A DNA stretch of 64,000 nucleotides from Psychromonas sp. psych-6C06 (GTDB taxonomy: Bacteria > Pseudomonadota > Gammaproteobacteria > Enterobacterales > Psychromonadaceae), in the NCBI RefSeq assembly GCF_002835465.1, contig NZ_PIZM01000004.1, positions 62,001 through 126,000 on the forward strand, in the 5' to 3' direction. The position numbers and the translations under genes are program-made. Positions 27,026 to 35,713 of this stretch are shown one piece after another (positions within the stretch are counted from its first letter, which is position 1; every line of letters begins with the position of its first letter). The notes beneath the pieces are model-generated. The model did no database searches. It was not told where the DNA came from and saw only the letters and a list, made by a program, of their open reading frames with translations.

Positions 27026-27586
27026 AATCGCACCTTAATATTGTTGATTTCCCCTTTCCTAAACATTTACCAGTTAGTAATTAAGCCTAATAGAATTAAG
27101 TATCAGAACCAAATTTAGAAAATTTAAGTTTGCGAAAATAGTGGCTCTATTGGCTAAAGTATATGGCTAGGCCAGTAAATATTTATCCGTAAAATAGTAC
27201 GGTAATTTATATGGTTACCGGGGGCTATTGATCTGTGCATTTAAGCTTTACTCGCCAATAACTTTGAATAGAAAGGCTGCCAATCCTTGCAAAAATAAAT
27301 GTAAATATTCAACAGTTCGTAGCTTCTGGCGGTCAAATATTATTTTAATGAAGCACTTAGATTATATTTAACTTTACTAACCTAAATAATTAGAACCATG
27401 AATATAGCGTTATAGTGGGAGTGTTCGATTTACTAAATAGTATGACTTTCTGGGGAATGTAATGAGCCTATATTGTTATAAGTGAAAGACATGATTTACT
27501 CAGATTAATTAACAATAAAATCAAGGGGTTGCCCCTGATTTTATTGCTATAAATTTCCATTACTGTAAATAATTAAAGCATAAATT
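27026..27586. other. Gene-free, AT-rich intergenic region
   Basis: About 560 bp between the MITE-like copy and the DUF2799 gene. I see no open frame of credible length, no RNA gene and no further copy of the repeat. Small hairpins occur (CGGTAA...TTACCG near 27190) and a longer inverted repeat at 27513-27546. It may be decayed sequence or hold a small RNA. Confidence 0.5.
27513..27546 (-). terminator. Hairpin downstream of the DUF2799 lipoprotein gene
   Basis: An 11-bp perfect outer stem CAATAAAATCA/TGATTTTATTG enclosing GGGG...CCCC, 40 nt past the stop codon. It has no separate U tract after it, but the T-rich arm may serve. It is the probable end of the transcript. Confidence 0.55.
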
Positions 27587-27961
27587 TTATCGGCTAGAAT
27601 TATTGCGGAGTGCATTAATATAATCTTGATAGAAGAATAAACCGTTTGGGAAGCGGTCACATGCATGTAAATAAGGCTTACCAAGCAGAGCAAGCATGTT
27701 TGCATTAGTTGGTTTACAGTAAATTGTGACAGCCGCTAAGTAACTATCTTGATATTTTTTATAATCGACTTCACCGCCATTAGACCTGTTACTCAATTCT
27801 TGCAATGTTGATTGTGATTTTTCAGGTAACCCTTCCGAACCATCATATGTACCTAAGGCTTGCCAATCACTTGATGCTATAAATGTATCTGTTTGGCTGG
27901 ATGTCGATGCACAAGCGAATAGAAACAGAGTAAAAGGTAAAATAAAATAAAATTTAATCAT
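27587..27961 (-). CDS. DUF2799 family lipoprotein
   Basis: A 124-residue lipoprotein. The signal peptide ends in the lipobox LFACA (Cys near residue 17), so it should be lipidated in the cell envelope. The mature part matches the DUF2799 pattern: SDWQALGTYDGSEGL, a central Y-x-x-Y...IYCKPTNA segment, and a C-terminal F..GLFFYQDYINALRN. The function is unknown. It stands alone, with the gene-free region on one side and the EEP hydrolase gene on the other. Confidence 0.75.
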   Translation of the reverse strand: MIKFYFILPFTLFLFACASTSSQTDTFIASSDWQALGTYDGSEGLPEKSQSTLQELSNRSNGGEVDYKKYQDSYLAAVTIYCKPTNANMLALLGKPYLHACDRFPNGLFFYQDYINALRNNSSR

Positions 27962-28158
27962 AAGGCCACCAGTTAGTTAATAATATTATCAATGATTTAA
28001 GGATAGAAAGGATCAATGAACTTTTCTATTTGTTTACTGTTAAATAACGATTTAAAAGTTATTTGAATATTGACATTAAAATTGTATTAAAAATGCACTC
28101 TTATTTTAATACGATCACAAAATTAAAGTAGATCATTACCAAATAAAAAATACCAATA

Positions 28159-29184
28159 TTAGCATCGAAGCCTTAGTGTCACTAATACAATACCATGGTC
28201 GGTACTTTCACCATCTCGATCAAAAATAGGATTAATTAAATGTCTATCGCAGGTGTGATAATTACTCACTGAATAAGTACTACTACTGTATTTAGCATCA
28301 AACTCACAGGAAACGAGGATATGATCTAATACTGAACTTGTTTCACCGTAATAGTGCGTCGCAGCCCTTGGCTCCCCATGATAACAATCACTTTCACAGA
28401 ACAAATTCCAAACATCCTGTAAACAATATTTCGCTAAATAAGCATTTTTATCAACCTGCGAAACAAAGCGTAAATTATCGATTAAAAGGTGATTTAATAC
28501 TCCATCCGTTAAGTTATTATTAAAGTCTCCCATCAATATCATCGGTTGCGATGTAGCCACTTTTCGTTTAATCATCTCAATAAACAGCAGTGTCGCTTCA
28601 CTACCACGTTGAATGCTTGCTCCCCAACCACCAGCGACACTGGCTTTAAGTGATTCAACAATATTATTTTCAGCGCTTAATTGTGGCGTTTCACTGTGCT
28701 CAAAGAGAGCGCGTTTAGATTTAAAATGCACAACATAACAGTCGGTATTGCCAATATGTGGTAAATCAACGGTGGCTCTTAATACTTTGCGGCTAAACGA
28801 GAAGTCCTCAGCAAGCCCCATATTGCTTGCCATTTGTAGATCATGTGTAACAGCACTCACTTCGGTAATAGGATAACGAGAGGCAATGGCAACCACTGGT
28901 GCACTACAGATAAAATCATCAACGACTTTACAGTTATCTACCACAGCAAAGTAGGCATACCCCGCATTTTTTAACAGTGCTTGTAATGAGTCTGGGCTAA
29001 ATACCTCTTGAAAGCCAATCACATCTGGCTCAAATTCCGCTAAGTAATTCAAGATCCAGCGTTGCTTTTTCTGCCACTGTGGCTCGCTGTAAATACGCTC
29101 AAATTCATAACACGCAAAGGGTGGCTCAAGGTAATTAAGCAGGTTAAAAGTCGCAATTTTTAAACGGCTATGGGGAATGTCCAA
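28159..29184 (-). CDS. Endonuclease/exonuclease/phosphatase (EEP) family protein
   Basis: A 341-residue DNase I-like hydrolase without a signal peptide. EEP motifs appear in order: KIATFNLLNY, DVIGFQEVFS (catalytic Glu), VVHFKSKR, MILMGDFNNNL, and the C-terminal SVLDHILVS and STDHGIVLVTL (catalytic His). The substrate (nucleic acid, phospholipid or other phosphodiester) cannot be told. The apparent start is a TTG at 29184, since no ATG precedes the first beta strand. It lies 21 nt after the PLP-enzyme gene on the same strand, so co-transcription is likely. Confidence 0.85.
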   Translation of the reverse strand: MDIPHSRLKIATFNLLNYLEPPFACYEFERIYSEPQWQKKQRWILNYLAEFEPDVIGFQEVFSPDSLQALLKNAGYAYFAVVDNCKVVDDFICSAPVVAIASRYPITEVSAVTHDLQMASNMGLAEDFSFSRKVLRATVDLPHIGNTDCYVVHFKSKRALFEHSETPQLSAENNIVESLKASVAGGWGASIQRGSEATLLFIEMIKRKVATSQPMILMGDFNNNLTDGVLNHLLIDNLRFVSQVDKNAYLAKYCLQDVWNLFCESDCYHGEPRAATHYYGETSSVLDHILVSCEFDAKYSSSTYSVSNYHTCDRHLINPIFDRDGESTDHGIVLVTLRLRC

Positions 29185-29205
29185 AATAATATTCTTTTCA
29201 TGAGA

Positions 29206-30243
29206 TTAAGTGATATTAAGTTTAACCCAGTCAGGCGAATAATAACTATCTAAATAGCGATCTCCACGATCACACAACAGGGTGACTATTGCGCCTGCTT
29301 CTCCCTTTTTTTTCATTTCTCGGGCAAGTTGCAACACACCAACCATATTAGTTCCAGTGCTTGGCCCGACTTTTCGGCCTAATACAGTCTCAAGCCATAA
29401 CATGCTATTAATAGACTCAATATCCGCAACTTTAATCATTCTATCCACCAAGGAAGCGATAAATGAAGGTTCAACACGGGGTCGGCCTATTCCTTCAATC
29501 TTACTACTCTTATCGCTACTAAGGGTCATATCGCCACTCTGGTAATAGTCATAGAAGACTGAGTTTTCAGGATCAACCACGACAAGCTCAGTGCTTAATT
29601 GATGGTAACGGATATAACGGCCAATGGTCGCACTCGTTCCTCCCGTCCCCGCACTAACGACAATAAACTTAGGCACAGGGTGCGCTTCCCGTGACATCTG
29701 CTGATAGATTGAATCAGCAATATTATTATTACCTCGCCAATCCGTCGCACGCTCTGCATAGGTAAACTGATCCATGTAATAGCCATTAAGTTGCTTGGCT
29801 AACTTTTCTGATTGTTCATAAATCATTGCCGTTGACTCAACAAGGTGACAATGACCGCCATAAGTTTCAATCAAGGCTAACTTCTCTTGGCTAGTACTCT
29901 TAGCCATCACAGCAATAAATTTAAGCCCTAATAAACGTGCAAAATAGGCTTCAGAAATTGCAGTGCTTCCAGAGGAGGCTTCAATAATAGTCGTGTTTTG
30001 ATTAATTTTACCATTGCACAAAGCATACAAAAAAAGTGAGCGGGCTAAGCGATGTTTAAGGCTTCCCGTTGGATGCGTACTTTCATCCTTTAAATAGATA
30101 CTGATATCTGGAAACTCAGCTAAATCAAGCTTAATCAAGTGAGTATCCGCACTGCGCTGGTAGTCTGCTTGAATCAATGCGATGGCATTGTTTACCCATT
30201 GACGGTCAATGTTCGACGATTGCTTTAAGTTATTGTTTATCAT
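29206..30243 (-). CDS. PLP-dependent cysteine synthase-like enzyme, likely cysteine desulfhydrase
   Basis: A 345-residue fold-type II PLP enzyme of the CysK/CBS superfamily. The PLP Lys lies in [12 protein letters not shown]; the substrate loop is EASSGSTA and the phosphate cup [13 protein letters not shown]. It is divergent from a decR-like gene. In enterobacteria such as Salmonella the decR neighbour is the desulfhydrase CdsH of this family, so cysteine breakdown to sulfide, ammonia and pyruvate is more likely than cysteine synthesis. That function is inferred from context. It has a strong ribosome site AAAGGGGGA. Confidence 0.75.
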   Translation of the reverse strand: MINNNLKQSSNIDRQWVNNAIALIQADYQRSADTHLIKLDLAEFPDISIYLKDESTHPTGSLKHRLARSLFLYALCNGKINQNTTIIEASSGSTAISEAYFARLLGLKFIAVMAKSTSQEKLALIETYGGHCHLVESTAMIYEQSEKLAKQLNGYYMDQFTYAERATDWRGNNNIADSIYQQMSREAHPVPKFIVVSAGTGGTSATIGRYIRYHQLSTELVVVDPENSVFYDYYQSGDMTLSSDKSSKIEGIGRPRVEPSFIASLVDRMIKVADIESINSMLWLETVLGRKVGPSTGTNMVGVLQLAREMKKKGEAGAIVTLLCDRGDRYLDSYYSPDWVKLNIT

Positions 30244-30349
30244 TTATATCCCCCTTTGGTTGTTTTTATTATAAGTAACAACGACCAGAAGATTTCTCTT
30301 AACTCTCTCCAAAAAAGCGATAAAATAGAAAATTAATCTTATAATATAC

Positions 30350-30368
30350 GAATATCAAAAATATATTC
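30350..30368. promoter_or_regulatory. Candidate Lrp-type operator upstream of decR
   Basis: The dyad GAATAT-N7-ATATTC lies 14 nt before the decR start in the AT-rich divergent spacer. Its size and AT-rich palindromic form fit Lrp/AsnC-family sites. Assignment to DecR is inference. Confidence 0.4.
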
Positions 30369-30381
30369 TTAGGATATTTAA

Positions 30382-30834
30382 ATGGATAAAATAGATAAGC
30401 AAATACTGAATATTTTACAGCAAGATTGTTCACTGCCAGTACAACAGATAGCTGAACAGTTAAATCTCACCACCACCCCCTGTTGGAATCGCATAAAACG
30501 TTTACAAAACCAAGGAGTGATTAAAAAGCGAGTTGCTTTACTCGACGCTGAAAAAATGGGATTAGAGCTGATCGCTTTTGTACAAATTAAAACGCTGCAA
30601 CATTCAGAACTCTGGTTTGAAGATTTTGTTTTGCAAGTAAAAGGCTTTTCGCAGGTGATGGAGTTCTATCGTATGGCGGGGGAATATGATTATCTATTAA
30701 AGGTGCTTGTCAAAGATATGCGCAGTTATGATAAGTTTTATAAGACCTTAGTTAATAACGTCAATGGTTTAACTGATGTTACCTCGAGCTTTGCGATGCA
30801 ACAACTCAAATACACCACTGAACTTTCGCTATAA
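30382..30834 (+). CDS. decR: Lrp/AsnC-family regulator, DecR-like
   Basis: A 150-residue Lrp-family protein. The N-terminal helix-turn-helix contains LTTTPCWNRIKRLQ and the RAM domain contains MEFYRMAGEYDYLLKV and VTSSFAMQQLKYTT. These segments closely match E. coli DecR (YbaO), the cysteine-responsive activator of cysteine detoxification. It is divergent from the cysteine desulfhydrase-like gene, which it probably activates when cysteine is in excess. The assignment rests on remembered similarity. Confidence 0.8.
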   Translation: MDKIDKQILNILQQDCSLPVQQIAEQLNLTTTPCWNRIKRLQNQGVIKKRVALLDAEKMGLELIAFVQIKTLQHSELWFEDFVLQVKGFSQVMEFYRMAGEYDYLLKVLVKDMRSYDKFYKTLVNNVNGLTDVTSSFAMQQLKYTTELSL

Positions 30835-30870
30835 AAACCACTTACGGCGAAAGTGAGTGAATTTTTTATT
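30822..30870 (+). terminator. Terminator after decR
   Basis: Stem ACTTTCGC/GCGAAAGT with a 17-nt loop, followed by GAGTGAATTTTTTATT. The 5' arm lies inside the decR 3' end. Confidence 0.55.
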
Positions 30871-30879
30871 ATTCTCTTT

Positions 30880-31224
30880 TTATTTTGCCGATAAGGCTGG
30901 TGCACTAAATGCGATACCTTCCCAGCCATTAATCATAAATTGGCGAATATTTTGATGATCCGTTGCGTCTGGATGCTGTAAAACATCCTCACGGTAAAAC
31001 TGTCCAAAACACGCTAATGTTTGTTGCTGTGAAAACTTTTGTAGTTTAGCAAAGGCAAAAATTTTACAAGAGCCAGAGTTTTGTCCTGCCTCATTGCTTT
31101 GATTACCGTTAGTAAATGCTGTTTCAGTAAACTGATAATTCTCTTCGATAACAGACATTGTGTCTGAAAACTCAATTGATTCTGCTTGTGTGTTTAGTTT
31201 CTCTAAAAATGCTGGTAGCAACAT
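30880..31224 (-). CDS. HopJ family protein
   Basis: A 114-residue protein of the HopJ family. Recognised segments are SIEFSDTMSVIEENYQFTETAF, NGNQSNEAGQNSGSCKIFAFAKL and CFGQFYREDVLQHP. The family takes its name from a Pseudomonas syringae type III effector, but members are common in free-living marine bacteria that lack type III secretion, and no secretion gene is visible here. A housekeeping or stress role is more likely; the function is unknown. It lies 29 nt after yacG on the same strand. Confidence 0.85.
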   Translation of the reverse strand: MLLPAFLEKLNTQAESIEFSDTMSVIEENYQFTETAFTNGNQSNEAGQNSGSCKIFAFAKLQKFSQQQTLACFGQFYREDVLQHPDATDHQNIRQFMINGWEGIAFSAPALSAK

Positions 31225-31253
31225 GTTATTTCCTTGAATTATAATAGCGATTG

Positions 31254-31442
31254 TTAATCAAAATAGATGGTTTTATTTTGAGGAAGGTTTTCTGCGTCAA
31301 CCGCTTCCCCTTTAATGCGTTTCTCTTCTGAAGCCCATTCCCCTAAATCAATAAGCTGGCAACGCTTACTGCAGAATGGTCGGTGCAGACTTTCCTTTGA
31401 CCATTCCACCTCTTTTTTACAAGTGGGGCAATTTACTTTCAT
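31254..31442 (-). CDS. yacG: DNA gyrase inhibitor YacG
   Basis: A 62-residue zinc protein. The four Cys ligands are in CPTCKKEV (C-x2-C) and [10 protein letters not shown] (C-x3-C), with the conserved [12 protein letters not shown] segment. YacG binds GyrB and inhibits gyrase in E. coli. It lies 9 nt after zapD in the coaE-zapD-yacG operon, the same order as in E. coli, and has GGAG before its ATG. Confidence 0.95.
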   Translation of the reverse strand: MKVNCPTCKKEVEWSKESLHRPFCSKRCQLIDLGEWASEEKRIKGEAVDAENLPQNKTIYFD

Positions 31443-31451
31443 TAATTTCTC

Positions 31452-32192
31452 CTAACAACAGATCTGTTTAAATGCAATGTCATCGCTGCGATGATTTTCA
31501 ATATCACTACTCATAAAACGAATAGAATATCTGTCTTTATGGCCACTGATCATGGGATATACCCCCAATGAAATATCTAACTCAATAGACACAAAACAAC
31601 AATTTTCCACTTCTCCCTGATAGAAGCCATTTACAGCAACTTGTTCCGTTTGCGTACCTTGGGAGCGTGTAATTCTTAAATAAAGTAACAGTGCTTTTTG
31701 TAAAGCTTCAAAATGACTTACCCATATATCAGCATCACTACCTTGTTTTATTGCCCCTTGGGCTAACCAAAGATGGTACTGAGGAAGATCGAAATTACAA
31801 CAACCACTAGGAATGCAAAAACGTTGCTTAAGTGAGGTTAAAAAACGGTTTGCCTTAAAATAGCGCAGCTGTTTAGGCATCGCGATAACCGCTTTATTCA
31901 GCTCTTCAATTTCAAGCAACAGTTCAGAAACAGCTTGATGGTCAACTTCATCATGGGCTAACCACTCCTTCATCCGCTCCGATAGAACACGTAAGTCCTT
32001 AGCAAGATCATGGCGAATATCACAACGCTCGAGCAATTCTAGTAGCTCAAATAATCCTTTAAAGAACAGCGTTGAGTCACTGCCATGCTCAAATTTTTTA
32101 CTTTTATTAATTTGCTGAAATAGAAACTCAAGACGGAGATAGCTTCGCATCTTTTCATTTAATGGATATTCAAAGGTAATAATATTGCTCAT
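31452..32192 (-). CDS. zapD: Cell division protein ZapD
   Basis: A 246-residue protein (E. coli ZapD is 247) that crosslinks FtsZ filaments. Recognised parts are the N-terminus ITFEYPLNEKMRSYLRLE and the late segments GCCNFDLPQYHLWL and DRYSIRFM. The start at 32192 (MSNIITFEY) gives the family's N-terminus; an in-frame ATG 24 nt upstream would overlap the spacer after coaE. It is the middle gene of coaE-zapD-yacG. Confidence 0.94.
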   Translation of the reverse strand: MSNIITFEYPLNEKMRSYLRLEFLFQQINKSKKFEHGSDSTLFFKGLFELLELLERCDIRHDLAKDLRVLSERMKEWLAHDEVDHQAVSELLLEIEELNKAVIAMPKQLRYFKANRFLTSLKQRFCIPSGCCNFDLPQYHLWLAQGAIKQGSDADIWVSHFEALQKALLLYLRITRSQGTQTEQVAVNGFYQGEVENCCFVSIELDISLGVYPMISGHKDRYSIRFMSSDIENHRSDDIAFKQICC

Positions 32193-32219
32193 TTTAGTCT
32201 CATTAGTACAAATCACACG

Positions 32220-32813
32220 CTATTGTAACGCCCTAAGTTGTTTATCTAAAGTAATTACCGACATTTCTAATTCAGCTAATGAAACTGAGCTGTTATTAAT
32301 AATAAAATCGGCTTTTTGTAAACGTAAATTACGTGTAATTTGACTATCAATAATCGCTTTAATTTGTTCCTTACTACTGTTATCACGTGCACAGGCACGT
32401 TTTATCTGAAGCGACTCTTCAATATCAACAACCACAACATGATCGCAATATTGTTGGAGATTATTTTCGAACAGTAAAGGCGCTTCTAAAATCACATAAT
32501 CACTTGTCGCGTTTGCAAGATGAATTAGCATTTGCTCACGGATAATGGGATGTAATAGGTTATTTAGCCATCTCTTTTTTACTGGATCAGTAAAAATAAT
32601 CTGCCGTAACTTAGCGCGATCTAACTCATCATTTATTAAAATATCTTCACCGAAGTATTCACAAATTTTATTTATAGCAGGCTGCCCTTTTTGCACCACT
32701 TCACGAGCGACGATATCCGCATCAACGACACAAATATTTAAACCTTTAAAAAAGTGAGAAACAGTTGATTTACCACTACCGATTCCTCCTGTTAATCCGA
32801 TCACTAAACGCAT
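32220..32813 (-). CDS. coaE: Dephospho-CoA kinase
   Basis: A 197-residue P-loop kinase that phosphorylates the 3'-OH of dephospho-CoA, the last step of coenzyme A synthesis. Walker A is GLTGGIGSGKST (residues 6-17); DADIVAREVV, EAPLLFEN and ACARDNSSKEQIKA follow. It has a consensus AGGAGG ribosome site and is the first gene of coaE-zapD-yacG. It is divergent from nadC; the pilin biogenesis genes that often separate the two in gammaproteobacteria are absent. Confidence 0.96.
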   Translation of the reverse strand: MRLVIGLTGGIGSGKSTVSHFFKGLNICVVDADIVAREVVQKGQPAINKICEYFGEDILINDELDRAKLRQIIFTDPVKKRWLNNLLHPIIREQMLIHLANATSDYVILEAPLLFENNLQQYCDHVVVVDIEESLQIKRACARDNSSKEQIKAIIDSQITRNLRLQKADFIINNSSVSLAELEMSVITLDKQLRALQ

Positions 32814-32873
32814 TTTGGATTCCTCCTATTTATAGCTTGTGCATTTTATAAGAGTTGTGTCATTAAATCTTAA

Positions 32874-33770
<897 letters not shown>

Positions 33771-33793
33771 TTACAGCTTATAGCAAACCTAGC

Positions 33794-33833
33794 AAAACTC
33801 TCTAGACTGATTACATCACTAGGGAGTTTTTTT
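33794..33833 (+). terminator. nadC terminator overlapping the ligE ribosome-binding site
   Basis: The stem AACTCTCTAG/CTAGGGAGTT (one G:U pair) with a 13-nt loop is followed by T7 that runs right up to the ligE ATG. The GGGAG in the 3' arm is the only plausible Shine-Dalgarno for ligE (7-nt spacing), so one element both ends nadC transcripts and can mask ligE translation. Confidence 0.75.
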
Positions 33834-34673
33834 ATGCCTTTTCTAATAGTTCTTTTACTCTTGTTAAGCCCAGCCGTCTTCGCGGCACCACCACCGATTC
33901 AACTTGCTAGCAAATATCATAGCGATATCGATATTAGCCAATACTGGGTGAGCGAGAAACTTGATGGCGTTCGTGCCTATTGGGATGGACAGCATCTGAT
34001 TTCTCGACGAGGAAATATATTTCCAGCCCCTAAATGGTTTATTAAAGATTTTCCAACTCAAGCGTTAGACGGAGAATTATGGATAGCCCGAGAACAATTT
34101 GAACGTGTCTCTGGCATTGTACGTACCGAGCAGGCAAATGATGAAGATTGGCAAAGTATCGCATTCATGATTTTTGATTTACCAAGCTCCAGTAAACGCT
34201 TTACAGCACGACTTAAGGTGATGCAACAACTAGTTGATGACAGTCCTTCACCCTATTTAAAAATGATCCCACAACAAAAATACTCATCACAACAAGCATT
34301 ACAAGCGACGTTAGATAGAATTATAAATGATGGTGGTGAAGGGTTAATGCTTCACCATGTCGATGCCTATTATCAAGTAAAACGAAGCCAAGACCTAATG
34401 AAACTAAAACGTTATGATGATGCAGAAGCTGTTGTAATGGCGTATATTCCCGGAAAAGGGAAACACAGTGGACGTATGGGTTCGTTATTGGTCAAAACGA
34501 AAGATGGAATGAGCTTTAAAATAGGATCTGGATTTACCAATGCTGAGCGAGAAAATCCGCCAAAAATAGGAGATATCATCACCTATCAATATATTGGTAA
34601 AACCAAAAATGGCGTACCACGATTCGCAACTTTCTTGCGGATTAGAGTTGCATTAGATCCCGACGAAAAATAA
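33834..34673 (+). CDS. ligE: Periplasmic ATP-dependent DNA ligase (Lig E)
   Basis: A 279-residue minimal ATP-dependent DNA ligase. A signal peptide (MPFLIVLLLLLSPAVFA) implies export. Nucleotidyltransferase motif I is KLDGVR with the AMP-accepting Lys near residue 42; later motifs are LDGELWIAR (III), GEGLMLHH (IV) and LMKLKRYDDAEAVV (V), followed by an OB domain. Lig E enzymes, including one studied from a Psychromonas strain, seal nicks and are thought to act on periplasmic DNA during uptake. It sits between nadC and mutT, a position not occupied in E. coli. Confidence 0.93.
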   Translation: MPFLIVLLLLLSPAVFAAPPPIQLASKYHSDIDISQYWVSEKLDGVRAYWDGQHLISRRGNIFPAPKWFIKDFPTQALDGELWIAREQFERVSGIVRTEQANDEDWQSIAFMIFDLPSSSKRFTARLKVMQQLVDDSPSPYLKMIPQQKYSSQQALQATLDRIINDGGEGLMLHHVDAYYQVKRSQDLMKLKRYDDAEAVVMAYIPGKGKHSGRMGSLLVKTKDGMSFKIGSGFTNAERENPPKIGDIITYQYIGKTKNGVPRFATFLRIRVALDPDEK

Positions 34674-34744
34674 AAGCAATTAAATAAAAATATGTGCTGT
34701 AAATTTTCCACGGGAAGAATGTTTTTTTAAAAATAAAATATTTA

Positions 34745-34914
34745 ACTAATACCAAACCCACTAAATAACTGATCAATCTTACTGGTTAAAAGAAGCTATT
34801 TCAGCGTTAAAAGTTTCGTAAAAGGAACAACCATTTACATCAATTTTCGCCTTGAACTAACTCCTTTTTACTACGTAATATTTGATCGCTATATTAATAG
34901 AATTGGTATAATAA
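34745..34914 (+). repeat. MITE-like dispersed repeat, copy 2
   Basis: About 170 bp in the same orientation as copy 1, with strong identity over its whole length. The left end reads CTAATACCAAA and the right end TTGGTATAATA, a short imperfect terminal inverted repeat. It fills most of the 320-bp spacer between ligE and the 83-residue ORF; the rest of that spacer holds nothing I can assign. Confidence 0.8.
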
Positions 34915-34993
34915 AATTTATACGCTATTTAATCTGGTATGGGGATAAATTACACCTATTGCAAATGATCATCTTTGATAACCATTAACGACA

Positions 34994-35245
34994 TTATGTG
35001 CATAACTTCTCTTTGATTAATAACCCTAAAATAATGTGGCAAGCATGATTAAGCTGCTCTTCGTACAGCCCCTTATTATTTAAATTAGAGAGTTGCTCTA
35101 AGTAAGTACAGTACTCTGAGATCACCTCCTCTGCAAATAGCTCATTACCGCCCATTGATTGAAATAGCTCTCTTATCATCGGAGCTATTTTTTTAGCCTG
35201 ATCAGGTACACCGGCATGATCAGCAAAGTATATAATATTATCCAT
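34994..35245 (-). CDS. Small helical protein of unknown function
   Basis: An 83-residue soluble acidic protein that I do not recognise. It starts MDNIIYFADHAGVPDQAKKIAPM and continues with predicted helices containing FAEEVISEYCTYLEQLSNLNN and a C-terminal HACHIILGLLIKEKLC. The ATG at 35245 has a strong AAGGAG 6 nt upstream. The gene follows mutT on the same strand, with its start about 20 nt from the mutT stop, so it is probably co-transcribed. There is no motif that suggests a function. Confidence 0.65.
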   Translation of the reverse strand: MDNIIYFADHAGVPDQAKKIAPMIRELFQSMGGNELFAEEVISEYCTYLEQLSNLNNKGLYEEQLNHACHIILGLLIKEKLCT

Positions 35246-35264
35246 AAGCATCTCCTTATGTATA

Positions 35265-35648
35265 TTATAGTAGCTTCGCAATCACTCCCTTATTAGCTTC
35301 TGGAAAATCATAGTCTAATAGCGCCTGTGCACTAACCCACTTTACCGGTTGCCCTTCTCTGCCAGTGGCTTCACCAGTATATTTATCTACTAAATAAAAA
35401 TATAAATTTAATTGTTTATCGCCATAATCGAAGAACAGTTTGTCAAATAAACCGAAACGATCGGCAGTTACACCAACCTCTTCTAATAGTTCTCGCTGCA
35501 TTGCCTGATGTGCTAATTCACCTTGCTCAACCTTGCCTCCCGGAAACTCCCATTTTCCGCCCTGATGGCTTTCATCAGGCCTTAAACAGATCAAATATTT
35601 ACCATGTTCATCTTTTACAATGGCGATACTAATATCAATAACTTTCAT
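35265..35648 (-). CDS. mutT: 8-oxo-dGTP diphosphatase MutT
   Basis: A 127-residue Nudix hydrolase that removes 8-oxo-dGTP from the nucleotide pool. The Nudix box is GGKVEQGELAHQAMQ then RELLEEVG; the N-terminus contains KYLICLRPDESHQGGKWEFP. The start at 35648 (MKVIDIS) follows AAGG; an in-frame codon at 35669 lies within the secA terminator. It is downstream of secA as in E. coli, but a strong terminator separates them. Confidence 0.93.
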   Translation of the reverse strand: MKVIDISIAIVKDEHGKYLICLRPDESHQGGKWEFPGGKVEQGELAHQAMQRELLEEVGVTADRFGLFDKLFFDYGDKQLNLYFYLVDKYTGEATGREGQPVKWVSAQALLDYDFPEANKGVIAKLL

Positions 35649-35667
35649 CAATTTACCTTTTTTAAGC

Positions 35668-35695
35668 AAAAAAAATGGCTCTAAAGAGCCATTTT
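35668..35695 (-). terminator. secA terminator
   Basis: On the minus strand, stem AAAATGGCTC/GAGCCATTTT with a 4-nt loop, followed by a T8 run, 20-45 nt after the secA stop and just before mutT. Confidence 0.85.
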
Positions 35696-35713
35696 ATTTT
35701 GTTACTCATTTCA

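Noticed and set aside
29206-30243. Cysteine synthase (biosynthetic CysK/CysM)
   Set aside because: The fold and motifs fit, but divergence from a DecR-like cysteine-response regulator favours a catabolic desulfhydrase role.
30880-31224. Type III secretion effector (from the HopJ family name)
   Set aside because: No secretion genes are visible in the window, and the family is common in free-living marine bacteria; the name is historical.
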